A stretch of 15,461 nt of DNA from JBBIUS01 sp037440105 (GCA_037440105.1 JBBIUS010000017.1:1-15461), one strand, 5' to 3'; positions 1 through 6,197 are shown, counted from the stretch's first letter. Notes: generated by a model from the letters alone, not told the origin. Made by a program: numbers and translations.

Positions 1-451
1 TGTCAGCTGGAATAATATCTCCGGCTTCAACAACAACTAAATCGCCGGGCACGAGAAGGCGGCTGTCAATTGTTTGTTTTTGATTTTCTCGAATGACCTT
101 TGCTTGCGGTACAATATACTTTTTTAGTAATTTAAGTGATTTTTCTGCGCGGTATTCTTGATAAAAACCTAAGAACGAGTTTATGACCACAAAAATTAAA
201 ATGAGAATGCCATTAACATTCTCTCCAAGAAAAAATGACAAAATGGCCGCGGCAAGGAGAAGGTAAATAAAAGGAGATTTAAACTGGCGGGAAAAAATTT
301 GTTGCCATGACAATTCTTTTGCCGTGATTTCATTTGGCCCGTATTTTTCAAGTCTTTTTTTGGCCTTATTTTTGTTTAAGCCAGTTTTTGTTGTTTCAAG
401 TTCAGAAAAAATTTCTTCAGCCGTTTTTGTAGTGAAAAAGGAAAAATTCAT
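1..451 (-). CDS. Cation-transporting P-type ATPase, N-terminal part (cut by window edge)
   Basis: The reverse strand from the ATG at 451 is open to the window edge (150 codons). The translation begins MNFSFFTTKTAEEIFSELET. Residues about 5-50 match the cation ATPase N-terminal domain (LNKNKAKKRLEKYGPNEI). Two hydrophobic segments follow at about 58-75 and 81-97, then the start of the actuator domain with VPGDLVVVEAGDIIPAD at 134-150. This order is typical of P2-type (Ca2+/Mg2+/Na+-type) pumps, which couple ATP hydrolysis through an aspartyl-phosphate to ion export. The DKTGT phosphorylation site lies outside the window, so ion specificity cannot be judged. No Shine-Dalgarno precedes the ATG; the upstream bases are an AT-rich run. 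The gene lies downstream of the lipoprotein gene on the same strand, 83 bp away, and could be co-transcribed with it. Confidence 0.9.
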   Translation of the reverse strand, partial: MNFSFFTTKTAEEIFSELETTKTGLNKNKAKKRLEKYGPNEITAKELSWQQIFSRQFKSPFIYLLLAAAILSFFLGENVNGILILIFVVINSFLGFYQEYRAEKSLKLLKKYIVPQAKVIRENQKQTIDSRLLVPGDLVVVEAGDIIPAD

Positions 452-534
452 TTTTAATTTTGATTATTATTTTTTGAAATTAAAAATTATGACCCTTTGA
501 AGGGCTTTTTACTAAATTTTTCTGTCCAGTTTTG

Positions 535-993
535 CTAAAAGCACATTTCTGATGTCACATTTCCTTCTAAATCAAAATATTTTGTGCACTTTTTTTCGTC
601 TTGTTTATACATCTCCATCATTTTATAGAATTTTCCTGTTGCTTCGTCCGTTGTCCAGCCAATCGAATAATCTCCTGAATTATCTGTGCAGGTTTTTATC
701 TTTTTTCCTTCTTCAGTGACTTCTTGGCAGCACAAATCAATGGCTTTTCCTCCAAGAGTGTGTTTTTCCACCCCTGTTACTTGATATCTCATCTCACCAA
801 TAACTACCCAAGAACCAACATTGCAATTTAATTTTTCTTCTGCTTCATTTAAGGGTCTAGAAGGAGGGATAAATGCTTCTGGTTTTGTTGGCGGCGCTTT
901 TTTGCATCCTGCGCCAATTAATAATAAAGCCCCGATTACAAATAATGTGAAGAAAGCCGCTTTACTCAAAATTTTTGTGTTCATTTTTAACAT
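535..993 (-). CDS. Small cysteine-rich lipoprotein, function unknown
   Basis: A 152-aa protein with a lipoprotein signal peptide: basic N-terminus (residues 1-11), hydrophobic core at about 12-27, and a GAGC lipobox placing the lipidated cysteine at 30. The box is slightly atypical, with G rather than L at -3. After a proline-rich linker (31-47) the mature domain has cysteines at 57, 88, 89, 102, 136 and 151, an even number that would suit extracytoplasmic disulfides. It is predicted to be anchored on the outer face of the cytoplasmic membrane. I do not recognise the family. The start at 993 is chosen over the ATG at 984 because an 11-nt consensus Shine-Dalgarno sits 4 bases before it. The gene lies between the P-type ATPase and the metal ABC transporter, but no functional link is shown by the sequence. 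Confidence 0.8.
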   Translation of the reverse strand: MLKMNTKILSKAAFFTLFVIGALLLIGAGCKKAPPTKPEAFIPPSRPLNEAEEKLNCNVGSWVVIGEMRYQVTGVEKHTLGGKAIDLCCQEVTEEGKKIKTCTDNSGDYSIGWTTDEATGKFYKMMEMYKQDEKKCTKYFDLEGNVTSEMCF

Positions 994-997
994 GATT

Positions 998-1008
998 TCA
1001 CCTCCTTT
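998..1008 (-). promoter_or_regulatory. Full-length Shine-Dalgarno of the lipoprotein gene
   Basis: Read on the minus strand this is AAAGGAGGTGA, a complete match to the 16S rRNA 3' end, four bases before the ATG at 993 (seven from the GGAGG core). It decides the start codon. Only the hsp20 gene at 13096 has an equally good site; most genes here have none. Confidence 0.85.
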
Positions 1009-1158
1009 CTTTGATAATTAAGACTCAAGTTTTATAGAACTTTTTTAACGCCAAATGATATCAAAGGCCTCCAGTTCTATTTTTTGAAGAGTACCTTTCT
1101 TTTATCAGCAATTTTAGCGTTTTTCTGCGCAAGGCGACTTGATAAAGATACTAAAAAA

Positions 1159-1221
1159 TTAAGCATGACGGACGCCTTTTTCTGTGTAGTTCTGTGTGGG
1201 ACGAACAAGTTTGAATTTCAT
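1159..1221 (-). other. 20-codon ORF, possible gene remnant
   Basis: Just 4 bp beyond the stop of the ABC permease gene, the minus strand encodes MKFKLVRPTQNYTEKGVRHA and then a stop. The opening (hydrophobic residues, LVRPT, then a tyrosine) resembles the first residues of GNAT-type acetyltransferases, but nothing recognisable continues in any frame through 1021-1158. It may be a decayed acetyltransferase gene or chance. No Shine-Dalgarno is visible. The rest of 1021-1158 shows no gene or clear signal. Confidence 0.15.
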
Positions 1222-1225
1222 TTTT

Positions 1226-2011
1226 TTATTTTTTGAAAATTAAAGAAATAAGAAAAAAGAAACCACTAATCAAAATAATTAGAAGACCAGCTGGCAATTG
1301 AGTAAATTTAAAAAGAAGAACGCCAGAAATTGATGAAACAATGCCTAAAACTAAAGTAGAAGATGAGTACTGGAAAAGATTTCGGCTAAAATTTCTGGCT
1401 GTAAGAGCGGGGATAACAATTAAAGCAACCGGCAGTAACCCGCCAACAATCTTTACGGTTAGAGCCGTTGTAAAAGCAACGCAGGCTAAATAAAGAAAAT
1501 TGTATTTTTTTACATTGACTCCCTCAACTTTTGCTAAGTCTTCAGAAATTTCTGACAAAATAATTTTTGGATATATTTTTTTTATTATCAAAAAGATGAT
1601 GAATGATAAAATAGCCGCGATGAGCGTGTCGCCAAAAGTTATTTTTGTAATGTCTCCAGCAAATGCCTCTTCAATTTCTTCGTGAGAAAAGGGCAAAATT
1701 AACATGGCAGCCGCGACATTTACAGCAAACACCAGACCGGTCAAAGCCTCCATAGGGGCCTTTGTTTTTATTTCTAAAAGCCAAATTAAAATAGCGCCTA
1801 AAATTACTGTAATTAGGGCGCCCCAAAAGATATTGAAATGGTAGAGCAGCCCTAGTGCTACCCCAGGAAAAGCCAAATGAGCAAAAGCGTCGCCTACAAG
1901 GCCCATCCTTTTTGTTACTAGTAGGGAACCTAAATATGCTGCGACGCCGCTGATAAAAACCGCTGAGACCAAACTTAAAATAAATTGACTTATCTCAATG
2001 TTTGTGTTCAT
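1226..2011 (-). CDS. Metal ABC transporter permease (ZnuB/MntB family)
   Basis: A 261-aa polytopic membrane protein with about seven to nine hydrophobic segments, the usual size for the ABC-3 permease family that imports Zn2+, Mn2+ or Fe2+. Family signatures are RMGLVGDAFAHLAFPG at 35-50, the cytoplasmic coupling region next to the ATPase, and GGLLPVALIVIPALTA at 190-205. The start overlaps the end of the ATPase gene by 17 bp, implying translational coupling and a two-gene unit read leftwards. No solute-binding protein (ZnuA-like) is adjacent; the lipoprotein downstream does not look like one. Zinc or manganese specificity cannot be decided from the permease alone. Confidence 0.88.
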   Translation of the reverse strand: MNTNIEISQFILSLVSAVFISGVAAYLGSLLVTKRMGLVGDAFAHLAFPGVALGLLYHFNIFWGALITVILGAILIWLLEIKTKAPMEALTGLVFAVNVAAAMLILPFSHEEIEEAFAGDITKITFGDTLIAAILSFIIFLIIKKIYPKIILSEISEDLAKVEGVNVKKYNFLYLACVAFTTALTVKIVGGLLPVALIVIPALTARNFSRNLFQYSSSTLVLGIVSSISGVLLFKFTQLPAGLLIILISGFFFLISLIFKK

Positions 2012-2696
2012 AAAATTTTATTTCTCTCCCGTACATTGTTTCTAAAGTTTTGGTGGTTAAAATTTCTTTCGGTTTTCCCAAACAGCAAACCCCTCTTTTA
2101 CTCAAGCATAGAACATTCGTTGAATATTTATAAACAACATTTAAATCATGAGTAACTAAAACTATTGTTAGTTTTTTTTCTTGCCAAAAACGATGCAAAA
2201 CAGAATAAATTGTTTTTTCGCCAGTGATGTCAATTCCGGTGCTTGGTTCATCTAAAAATAAAATTTTTGGCTCAGAAAACAATACCCAAGCGATGAGTAT
2301 TCTTTGGAACTGACCAAAAGAGAGGTTACCAATTTTTATTTTTAAAATATCTTTTTCAAGGCCAAAAAGTTTTAAGTAGTTTAAATATTTTTCTTTTGAA
2401 ATTCTTTCTTTGAGTTTAAAAAATTCAGCGACTGAAAGAGGAAGGTCTTTTACCTTTAGTTGACTTAATCCTTGGGGCAAATAGCCGATTTTTATTTTCT
2501 TTTTCCATAAAATTTTGCCTTGGTACGGCAAAAGGCCTAAAAGTGCTTTTAATAGAATTGTTTTCCCAGATCCATTTGGCCCTAGAATTGTTAAAATCTC
2601 TCCTTCCCTTAGGTTAAATGACAAATCATTAATAATTTGTTTGTCTTCTAATTCTACATTTAAGTTTTTTACTTCTAAAATTAATTTTTCGTTCAT
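1995..2696 (-). CDS. Metal ABC transporter ATP-binding protein (ZnuC-like)
   Basis: A 233-aa ABC ATPase with all motifs in order: Walker A GPNGSGKT (39-46), Q-loop YLPQ (72-75), signature LSFGQ (125-129), Walker B ILFLDEP (145-151) and H-loop histidine (183). The closest architecture is the ATPase of zinc/manganese importers, in line with the overlapping ZnuB-like permease gene. It powers the transporter from the cytoplasmic face. The C-terminus ends in a short His-rich tail (EHKH). It is the first gene of the two-gene unit. The roughly 95 bp upstream, before the tRNA locus, are AT-rich, with no clear -35/-10 pair and no Zur/Fur-type operator that I can identify. Confidence 0.9.
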   Translation of the reverse strand: MNEKLILEVKNLNVELEDKQIINDLSFNLREGEILTILGPNGSGKTILLKALLGLLPYQGKILWKKKIKIGYLPQGLSQLKVKDLPLSVAEFFKLKERISKEKYLNYLKLFGLEKDILKIKIGNLSFGQFQRILIAWVLFSEPKILFLDEPSTGIDITGEKTIYSVLHRFWQEKKLTIVLVTHDLNVVYKYSTNVLCLSKRGVCCLGKPKEILTTKTLETMYGREIKFYEHKH

Positions 2697-2833
2697 ATTT
2701 TAATCTAAATATTTGTTATAGAAATTGGATTGAACTTTTTATTTTGAGCCGAAGATTTGATTTAATTTCATGACTTTAGTTCACCCAAAATCGGGGACGA
2801 GGGAGTCGAACCCTCCACCTCTCGGTCCTTCAT

Positions 2834-2938
2834 CCCTCACCAACTTTTAATCGGGGATGCGAGATTCGAACTCGCGACCTCACGGTCCCGAACCGTGCGC
2901 GCTACCGCTGCGCCAATCCCCGGAAAAGTTGGTGAGGG
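2834..2938 (-). repeat. 15-bp perfect inverted repeat bracketing the inner tRNA
   Basis: Arms CCCTCACCAACTTTT (2834-2848) and its exact complement (2924-2938) flank tRNA-Pro(CGG) with only one or two bases between. In RNA they would form a 15-bp helix that brings the two halves of the outer anticodon loop together. The arms could be terminal repeats of an inserted unit or an intron stem. No target-site duplication is visible. Confidence 0.85.
2851..2922 (-). tRNA. tRNA-Pro(CGG), nested inside the outer tRNA-like gene
   Basis: A canonical 72-nt tRNA with all four stems perfect: acceptor CGGGGAT/ATCCCCG, D stem GCGC/GCGC around AGCGGTA, anticodon stem CACGG/CCGTG around loop TTCGGGA, and T stem GCGAG/CTCGC around TTCGAAT, discriminator A. 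The anticodon CGG reads proline CCG; C1-G72 and A73 are normal bacterial proline identity features. CCA is not encoded and must be added by tRNA nucleotidyltransferase. Several positions are shared with the outer tRNA-like gene, which suggests the two are related. Confidence 0.93.
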
Positions 2939-3049
2939 GCGTGCCGAGCGTTCTACCGATGAACCAGTCCCCGCGGATTTTGGTATAAGATAGACCAAAC
3001 TAAGTTTTTTATCATTCGTTCAATCTCTGTTATTAATTAAATTATAGAT

Positions 3050-3055
3050 TATAAT
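3050..3055 (+). promoter_or_regulatory. -10 box of a probable uppS promoter
   Basis: A perfect TATAAT 63 bp before the uppS ATG. The -35 region 17 bp upstream (CTGTTA) is poor. It is the best promoter candidate for the rightward gene block; the 5' leader would be about 55 nt. Confidence 0.45.
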
Positions 3056-3117
3056 AGTTTTTCCGTAAACCCCAATACCTGTGCTTTTGTTTGATTTATT
3101 AAAAGACACAAGGTAAA

Positions 3118-3822
3118 ATGAATTGGAGAAATATGAACAACAATATTCCAAAACACATTGGCATAATTATGGACGGCAATCGGCGCTGGGCTCGGGAGAG
3201 GGGGTTGCCTACATTTGAAGGCCATAGGCGTGGTTATAACAAAATGAAAGAAGTAGGGGAATGGTGTTTAGCCCGTGGCATTAAAATTTTGACAGTTTTT
3301 GCTTTTTCTACAGAAAATTGGCAGCGTTCTAAAGAAGAAGTTGATTATTTAATGAATCTTTTGCATTTTGCACTAACCAAAGAATTAAACGAATTTAATA
3401 AACGCGGTGTAAAACTTAAAATTATTGGCCGTCGCGAAGGTTTGCCTGAAAAAGTAGCAGAGGCAATAGACGAAGCAGAAAAAGTTACATCCCGAAATAC
3501 AGCAGGTCTTTTGCAAATTGCCTTAAATTATGGCGGCCGAACAGAATTAGTAGACGCAGTGAAAAAAATTGTCAGCCAGAATGTGCCTCCCGAAAAAATT
3601 GACGAGTCAGCGATTGAAAGAAATCTTTATACAGCTGGCGTTCCTGACCCAGATTTAATTATTCGTACTTCTGGAGAGCAACGTCTTTCAGGTTTTCTTC
3701 TCTGGCAGAGCGCTTATAGTGAATTATATTTTTGTCAAAAATATTGGCCAGCTTTTAACGAGCAAGATTTGGATGAAGCTCTGCAGTGGTACACTGGTAG
3801 GGGAAGAAGATTTGGAAAATAG
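3118..3822 (+). CDS. uppS: Isoprenyl transferase / undecaprenyl diphosphate synthase
   Basis: A 234-aa cis-prenyltransferase that condenses isopentenyl diphosphate units onto farnesyl diphosphate to make the C55 carrier lipid for peptidoglycan and other surface polymers; it acts at the inner face of the membrane. Family motifs are complete: HIGIIMDGNRRWA (13-25) with catalytic Asp19, FAFSTENWQR (61-70), ALNYGGR (135-141), and the IPP/Mg2+ site with RTSGEQRLSGFLLWQSAYSE (183-202). The length matches the family. The start is ambiguous: the ATG at 3118 has a weak upstream purine stretch, while the ATG at 3133 (Met6) has GGAG four bases away and begins closer to the conserved core. A TATAAT box lies upstream, opposite in direction to the tRNA locus. 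Its product serves the murF and transpeptidase genes downstream. Confidence 0.95.
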   Translation: MNWRNMNNNIPKHIGIIMDGNRRWARERGLPTFEGHRRGYNKMKEVGEWCLARGIKILTVFAFSTENWQRSKEEVDYLMNLLHFALTKELNEFNKRGVKLKIIGRREGLPEKVAEAIDEAEKVTSRNTAGLLQIALNYGGRTELVDAVKKIVSQNVPPEKIDESAIERNLYTAGVPDPDLIIRTSGEQRLSGFLLWQSAYSELYFCQKYWPAFNEQDLDEALQWYTGRGRRFGK

Positions 3823-3839
3823 CAAAATTTTAGGTATTT

Positions 3840-3848
3840 TGATATAAT
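3840..3848 (+). promoter_or_regulatory. Extended -10 promoter before the PaaX/Cas2-like gene
   Basis: TGATATAAT fits the extended -10 consensus TGnTATAAT, with no convincing -35. Transcription would begin near 3855, giving a leader of about 38 nt that includes the palindrome directly before the ATG at 3893. Confidence 0.5.
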
Positions 3849-3870
3849 GGTGTAAGGAATCAAATCCTAC

Positions 3871-3892
3871 AAAAATTGCGATCGCAATTTTT
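3871..3892. repeat. 22-bp perfect palindrome abutting a start codon, copy 1
   Basis: A perfect palindrome with core TTGCGATCGCAA flanked by A5 and T5 runs, followed at once by ATGGG. An identical 22-bp copy stands in the same position before the next gene (4486-4507). It could be an operator dimer site for the adjacent regulator, an RNA hairpin hiding the start codon, or a dispersed repeat. No Shine-Dalgarno separates it from the ATG. Confidence 0.85.
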
Positions 3893-4447
3893 ATGGGATC
3901 GGGGTTTGAAGTTAATTTTGATTTTTATATGTTTCTCTCATTCGTTGACCAATTTATGCTAGACTTAGATGACGCTTTTGGTATTTTTAGCCCGATGGGT
4001 GGTTGGACTAGAGCAGTTTATCCTGAATTTTATAGGCAAAAAATTTTAGACAAATTATACAAAAAATATAAAAACAAAAAACGAGTTACAAAAACTTTGT
4101 ATTATTTCAAAAAGCAAAATTACATTAATACCAAAGTAGTCGATGGGCAAAGAGTTTTCTATCTTTCCCCGCATGGATATTCTAAAATTTTAAAAATAAA
4201 ATTAAAATTAAAAAGAAAAAAACTAAAAAAAGATGGAAAATATAGGATTATTATTTTTGATATTCCCGAGAAAGAAAAATTAAAAAGAGAATATTTTCGA
4301 AAAGGATTGAAGTGTCTTGGTTTCCAACAACTTCAAAAAAGTGTTTGGGTTTCACCTTATGACGTTTTTAAAGAGTTAAGGTTATTTGCGGAAGATTGTC
4401 GTTTAACAGAAAATGTTAAATATATTCTTGCAACGAAAATAGAGTGA
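3893..4447 (+). CDS. PaaX-like regulator with C-terminal Cas2-type fold
   Basis: A 184-aa basic protein. Residues about 48-100 look like a winged-helix region (basic helix KKRVTKTLYYFKKQNYI, then a short hairpin). Residues 116-180 match the ferredoxin-like Cas2/PaaX C-terminal domain: YRIIIFDIPEKEK (117-129) and LGFQQLQKSVWVSPY (142-156). PaaX proteins are DNA-binding repressors; stand-alone relatives without a CRISPR locus are frequent in Patescibacteria. There is no cas1 or repeat array here, so a CRISPR role is unlikely. The ATG at 3893 has no Shine-Dalgarno and is fused to a palindrome. In-frame ATGs at 3929 and 3956 are alternatives, and residues 1-12 may not be translated. Placement between two copies of the palindrome makes autoregulation and control of rarA an attractive inference. 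The stop is TGA. Confidence 0.7.
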   Translation: MGSGFEVNFDFYMFLSFVDQFMLDLDDAFGIFSPMGGWTRAVYPEFYRQKILDKLYKKYKNKKRVTKTLYYFKKQNYINTKVVDGQRVFYLSPHGYSKILKIKLKLKRKKLKKDGKYRIIIFDIPEKEKLKREYFRKGLKCLGFQQLQKSVWVSPYDVFKELRLFAEDCRLTENVKYILATKIE

Positions 4448-4481
4448 AGGCGCCATAAGCAGATCTAAAAAATAGCCAATA

Positions 4482-4511
4482 CCATAAAAATTGCGATCGC
4501 AATTTTTATGG
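4482..4511. repeat. 30-bp perfect palindrome at the rarA start, copy 2
   Basis: The same 22-bp palindrome as at 3871-3892 occupies 4486-4507. Here the dyad extends to 30 bp, because CCAT precedes it and ATGG follows, so the start codon itself is part of the inverted repeat. In mRNA the ATG at 4508 would be base-paired within the hairpin. Confidence 0.85.
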
Positions 4512-5788
4512 GTCAAAATACATTCTCATTTATGGATGATTTGTTTAGCGAAAAATTAAAACTAGACCTTATTGCTAATGCACCACTTGCTGATCGGATG
4601 AGGCCAGAAGTTTTGGAAGAGTTTGAAGGACAGGAGGAACTAGTAGGACCGGAGAAGATACTTCGCGTCTTAATTGAAAAAGATGAAGTGCCATCAATGA
4701 TTTTTTGGGGGCCACCGGGTTCTGGAAAAACGACTTTAGCAAGAATTATTGCTAAAATGACAAAATCAGAATTTGTTCAATTATCAGCGACTTCTGCGGG
4801 CTTAGGAGAATTGCGCGCTGTCATTTCTGCCTCTGAGGAACGTCGAAAGTTTCATAATCGAAGAACTATTTTGTTCATTGACGAAATTCACCGCTGGAAT
4901 AAATCCCAACAGGACGCTCTTTTGCCGTACGTGGAAAACGGAACTATCACTTTAATTGGTGCGACAACTGAAAATCCGTCCTTTGAGGTAAACTCAGCCT
5001 TACTTTCAAGGTGTCGTGTTTTTATTCTAAAACAGCTTAGAAAAGAAAATATAAAAAAAATTTTGAAACGTGCTTTAGTGGATAAAGTGCGTGGCTATGG
5101 TGATATTGATGTGCAAGTTACAGAAAAAACGCTTGATTATTTATCAAGCCTGGCAAACGGTGATGCCAGGGTTGCATTGAATGTTTTGGAATGCGCGATT
5201 AAGGCTAATCAGAAAGAAAGCCAAAAAGTGATACAATTAGATAAAGAGACGATTCGCGAGGCGTTGCAAAAAACGCATCTTTTGTACGATCGGGCTGGGG
5301 AGGAGCACTACAATATTATTTCCGCTCTTCATAAATCAATGCGCGGTTCTGACCATGACGCTGCCCTATACTGGCTGGGGAGAATGCTTGAAGCGGGTGA
5401 AGACCCGCTTTATATCGCCAGACGTTTAATTCGTTTTGCCTCAGAAGACATTGGCTTGGCTGACCCAAATGCTCTTGTTCAAGCAACGACTGCCTACACT
5501 GCCTGCCATTATATTGGCATGCCAGAGTGTAATGTAATTTTAGCTCAGGCTGTAGTTTATTTAGCAAAAGCGCCAAAATCAAACGCGCTTTATCGGGCTT
5601 ACAGTGAGGTTCAGCGTGACATCAGAGAAATAGAAAACGAACCGGTGCCGCTACATCTTCGAAACGCGCCAACAAAATTGATGAAAGATCTTGGTTATGG
5701 CAAGGGCTATAAATATAATCCGGATTACGAGGAGCCGATAGAACAGGATTATTTGCCGAAAAAGTTGAAGGGGAGGAAGTATTTATAA
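4508..5788 (+). CDS. rarA: Replication-associated recombination protein A (AAA+ ATPase)
   Basis: A 426-aa protein of the RarA/MgsA/WRNIP1 family, a clamp-loader-like AAA+ ATPase that acts at stalled replication forks with SSB. Motifs: LADRMRP (28-33 region), Walker A GPPGSGKT (68-75), Walker B ILFIDEIHR (121-129), sensor 1 GATTENPSF (151-159), sensor 2 GDARVALN (218-225), then the C-terminal tetramerisation domain with RGSDHDAALYWLGRMLEAGEDPLYIARRL (279-307) and the LRNAPTKLMK end. Length is normal. The ATG at 4508 lies in a palindrome and lacks a Shine-Dalgarno. Met9 (4532), giving MDDLFSE, better resembles the usual N-terminus, in which case the palindrome would be in the leader or promoter. 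The gene follows the PaaX-like gene by 60 bp. Confidence 0.93.
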   Translation: MGQNTFSFMDDLFSEKLKLDLIANAPLADRMRPEVLEEFEGQEELVGPEKILRVLIEKDEVPSMIFWGPPGSGKTTLARIIAKMTKSEFVQLSATSAGLGELRAVISASEERRKFHNRRTILFIDEIHRWNKSQQDALLPYVENGTITLIGATTENPSFEVNSALLSRCRVFILKQLRKENIKKILKRALVDKVRGYGDIDVQVTEKTLDYLSSLANGDARVALNVLECAIKANQKESQKVIQLDKETIREALQKTHLLYDRAGEEHYNIISALHKSMRGSDHDAALYWLGRMLEAGEDPLYIARRLIRFASEDIGLADPNALVQATTAYTACHYIGMPECNVILAQAVVYLAKAPKSNALYRAYSEVQRDIREIENEPVPLHLRNAPTKLMKDLGYGKGYKYNPDYEEPIEQDYLPKKLKGRKYL

Positions 5789-5797
5789 TCATGAGCC

Positions 5798-5845
5798 AGG
5801 AATCATGAATTATGGTTTTAAAGTTGCCCATGATTCCTAATTTTT
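5798..5845 (+). terminator. Possible intrinsic terminator after rarA
   Basis: AGGAATCATG (5798-5807) and its exact complement (5829-5838) form a 10-bp stem with a 21-nt loop, followed after AA by five T's. A second pair, ATGAATTAT (5805-5813) with ATAATTCAT (5851-5859), overlaps it and could give an alternative fold. The long loop makes termination uncertain. Confidence 0.4.
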
Positions 5846-5864
5846 AATTCATAATTCATTAAAT

Positions 5865-6197
5865 ATGACTGATGAAAAATGGCTTGATACAATTGCCAAA
5901 ATTAAGGAAAAATTTGGAATAATTGAGCAGGGCAAAGAAGCTCTGGAAGACGGTCAAACAATAGTGGAAAGAGTAATTTTTGAAGGCCCGTTAGGGAAGA
6001 TAAAAATTGAAAGAATTGTCAGCCCTCTTGTTATTGGGAAAAAAACAACTGGTTCAAAAAGAATTGGCAGCGCAACTCGCGTGGATTATATTTTTTCTGA
6101 AACAGAAAAAGTCCATAAATTGAAAATTTATAAATGGAATGCCGACAAGAACAGTTGGGATGAAATAAAAATTGAGAGAGATATCTTTAAATTATAA
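5865..6197 (+). CDS. Conserved small protein, function unknown
   Basis: A 110-aa soluble protein, no signal peptide or membrane segment. The N-terminal helix (MTDEKWLDTIAKIKEKFGI) is followed by mostly beta-rich sequence containing FEGPLGKIKIERIVSPLVI (about 39-57), KRIGSATRVDYIFSETEKVHKLKIYKWN (about 64-91) and a charged end. From memory, proteins of this layout recur in Patescibacteria as short hypothetical proteins. I cannot assign a function. It stands alone between rarA and the transpeptidase gene, 26 bp before the latter, and may share its transcript. No Shine-Dalgarno is evident. Confidence 0.75.
   Translation: MTDEKWLDTIAKIKEKFGIIEQGKEALEDGQTIVERVIFEGPLGKIKIERIVSPLVIGKKTTGSKRIGSATRVDYIFSETEKVHKLKIYKWNADKNSWDEIKIERDIFKL

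Larger units (their letters stand above)
2791..2973 (-). tRNA. Interrupted tRNA-Pro-like gene carrying another tRNA in its anticodon loop
   Basis: On the minus strand the two ends form a full cloverleaf with every stem perfectly paired: acceptor CGGGGAC (2967-2973) with GTCCCCG (2792-2798), D stem GTTC/GAAC around loop ATCGGTA, anticodon stem CTCGG (2944-2948) with CCGAG (2821-2825), variable AGGTG, T stem GAGGG/CCCTC around loop TTCGACT, and discriminator A (2791). The C1-G72 pair, A73 and overall similarity to the inner gene point to proline. The anticodon loop is split: CACGC on the 5' side and ATGAAGGA on the 3' side, with a hairpin-bounded insert containing a complete tRNA. Joining CACG to GGA would give anticodon CGG but A rather than U at position 33, so the mature form is uncertain. 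No CCA is encoded. Leader and trailer (2977-2983 and 2785-2791) can also pair. It may be an intron-containing tRNA or a disrupted one. Confidence 0.6.

Noticed and set aside
471..520. Terminator between the lipoprotein and ATPase genes
   Set aside because: CCCTTTGAAGGG next to A and T runs can form only a 4-5-bp stem with a very small loop, too weak to call.
2829..2939. Group I intron in the outer tRNA
   Set aside because: The insert is about 110 nt, consists almost wholly of an inverted repeat plus a tRNA, and has none of the group I core elements.
3871..4511. Cyanobacterial HIP1 element (GCGATCGC)
   Set aside because: The octamer is present, but only these two copies were noticed in the window, always within a larger identical dyad at start codons; gene content is not cyanobacterial.
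5316..5831. Two minus-strand ORFs opposite the end of rarA
   Set aside because: Their translations have no recognisable domain and the plus-strand RarA sequence is conserved throughout.
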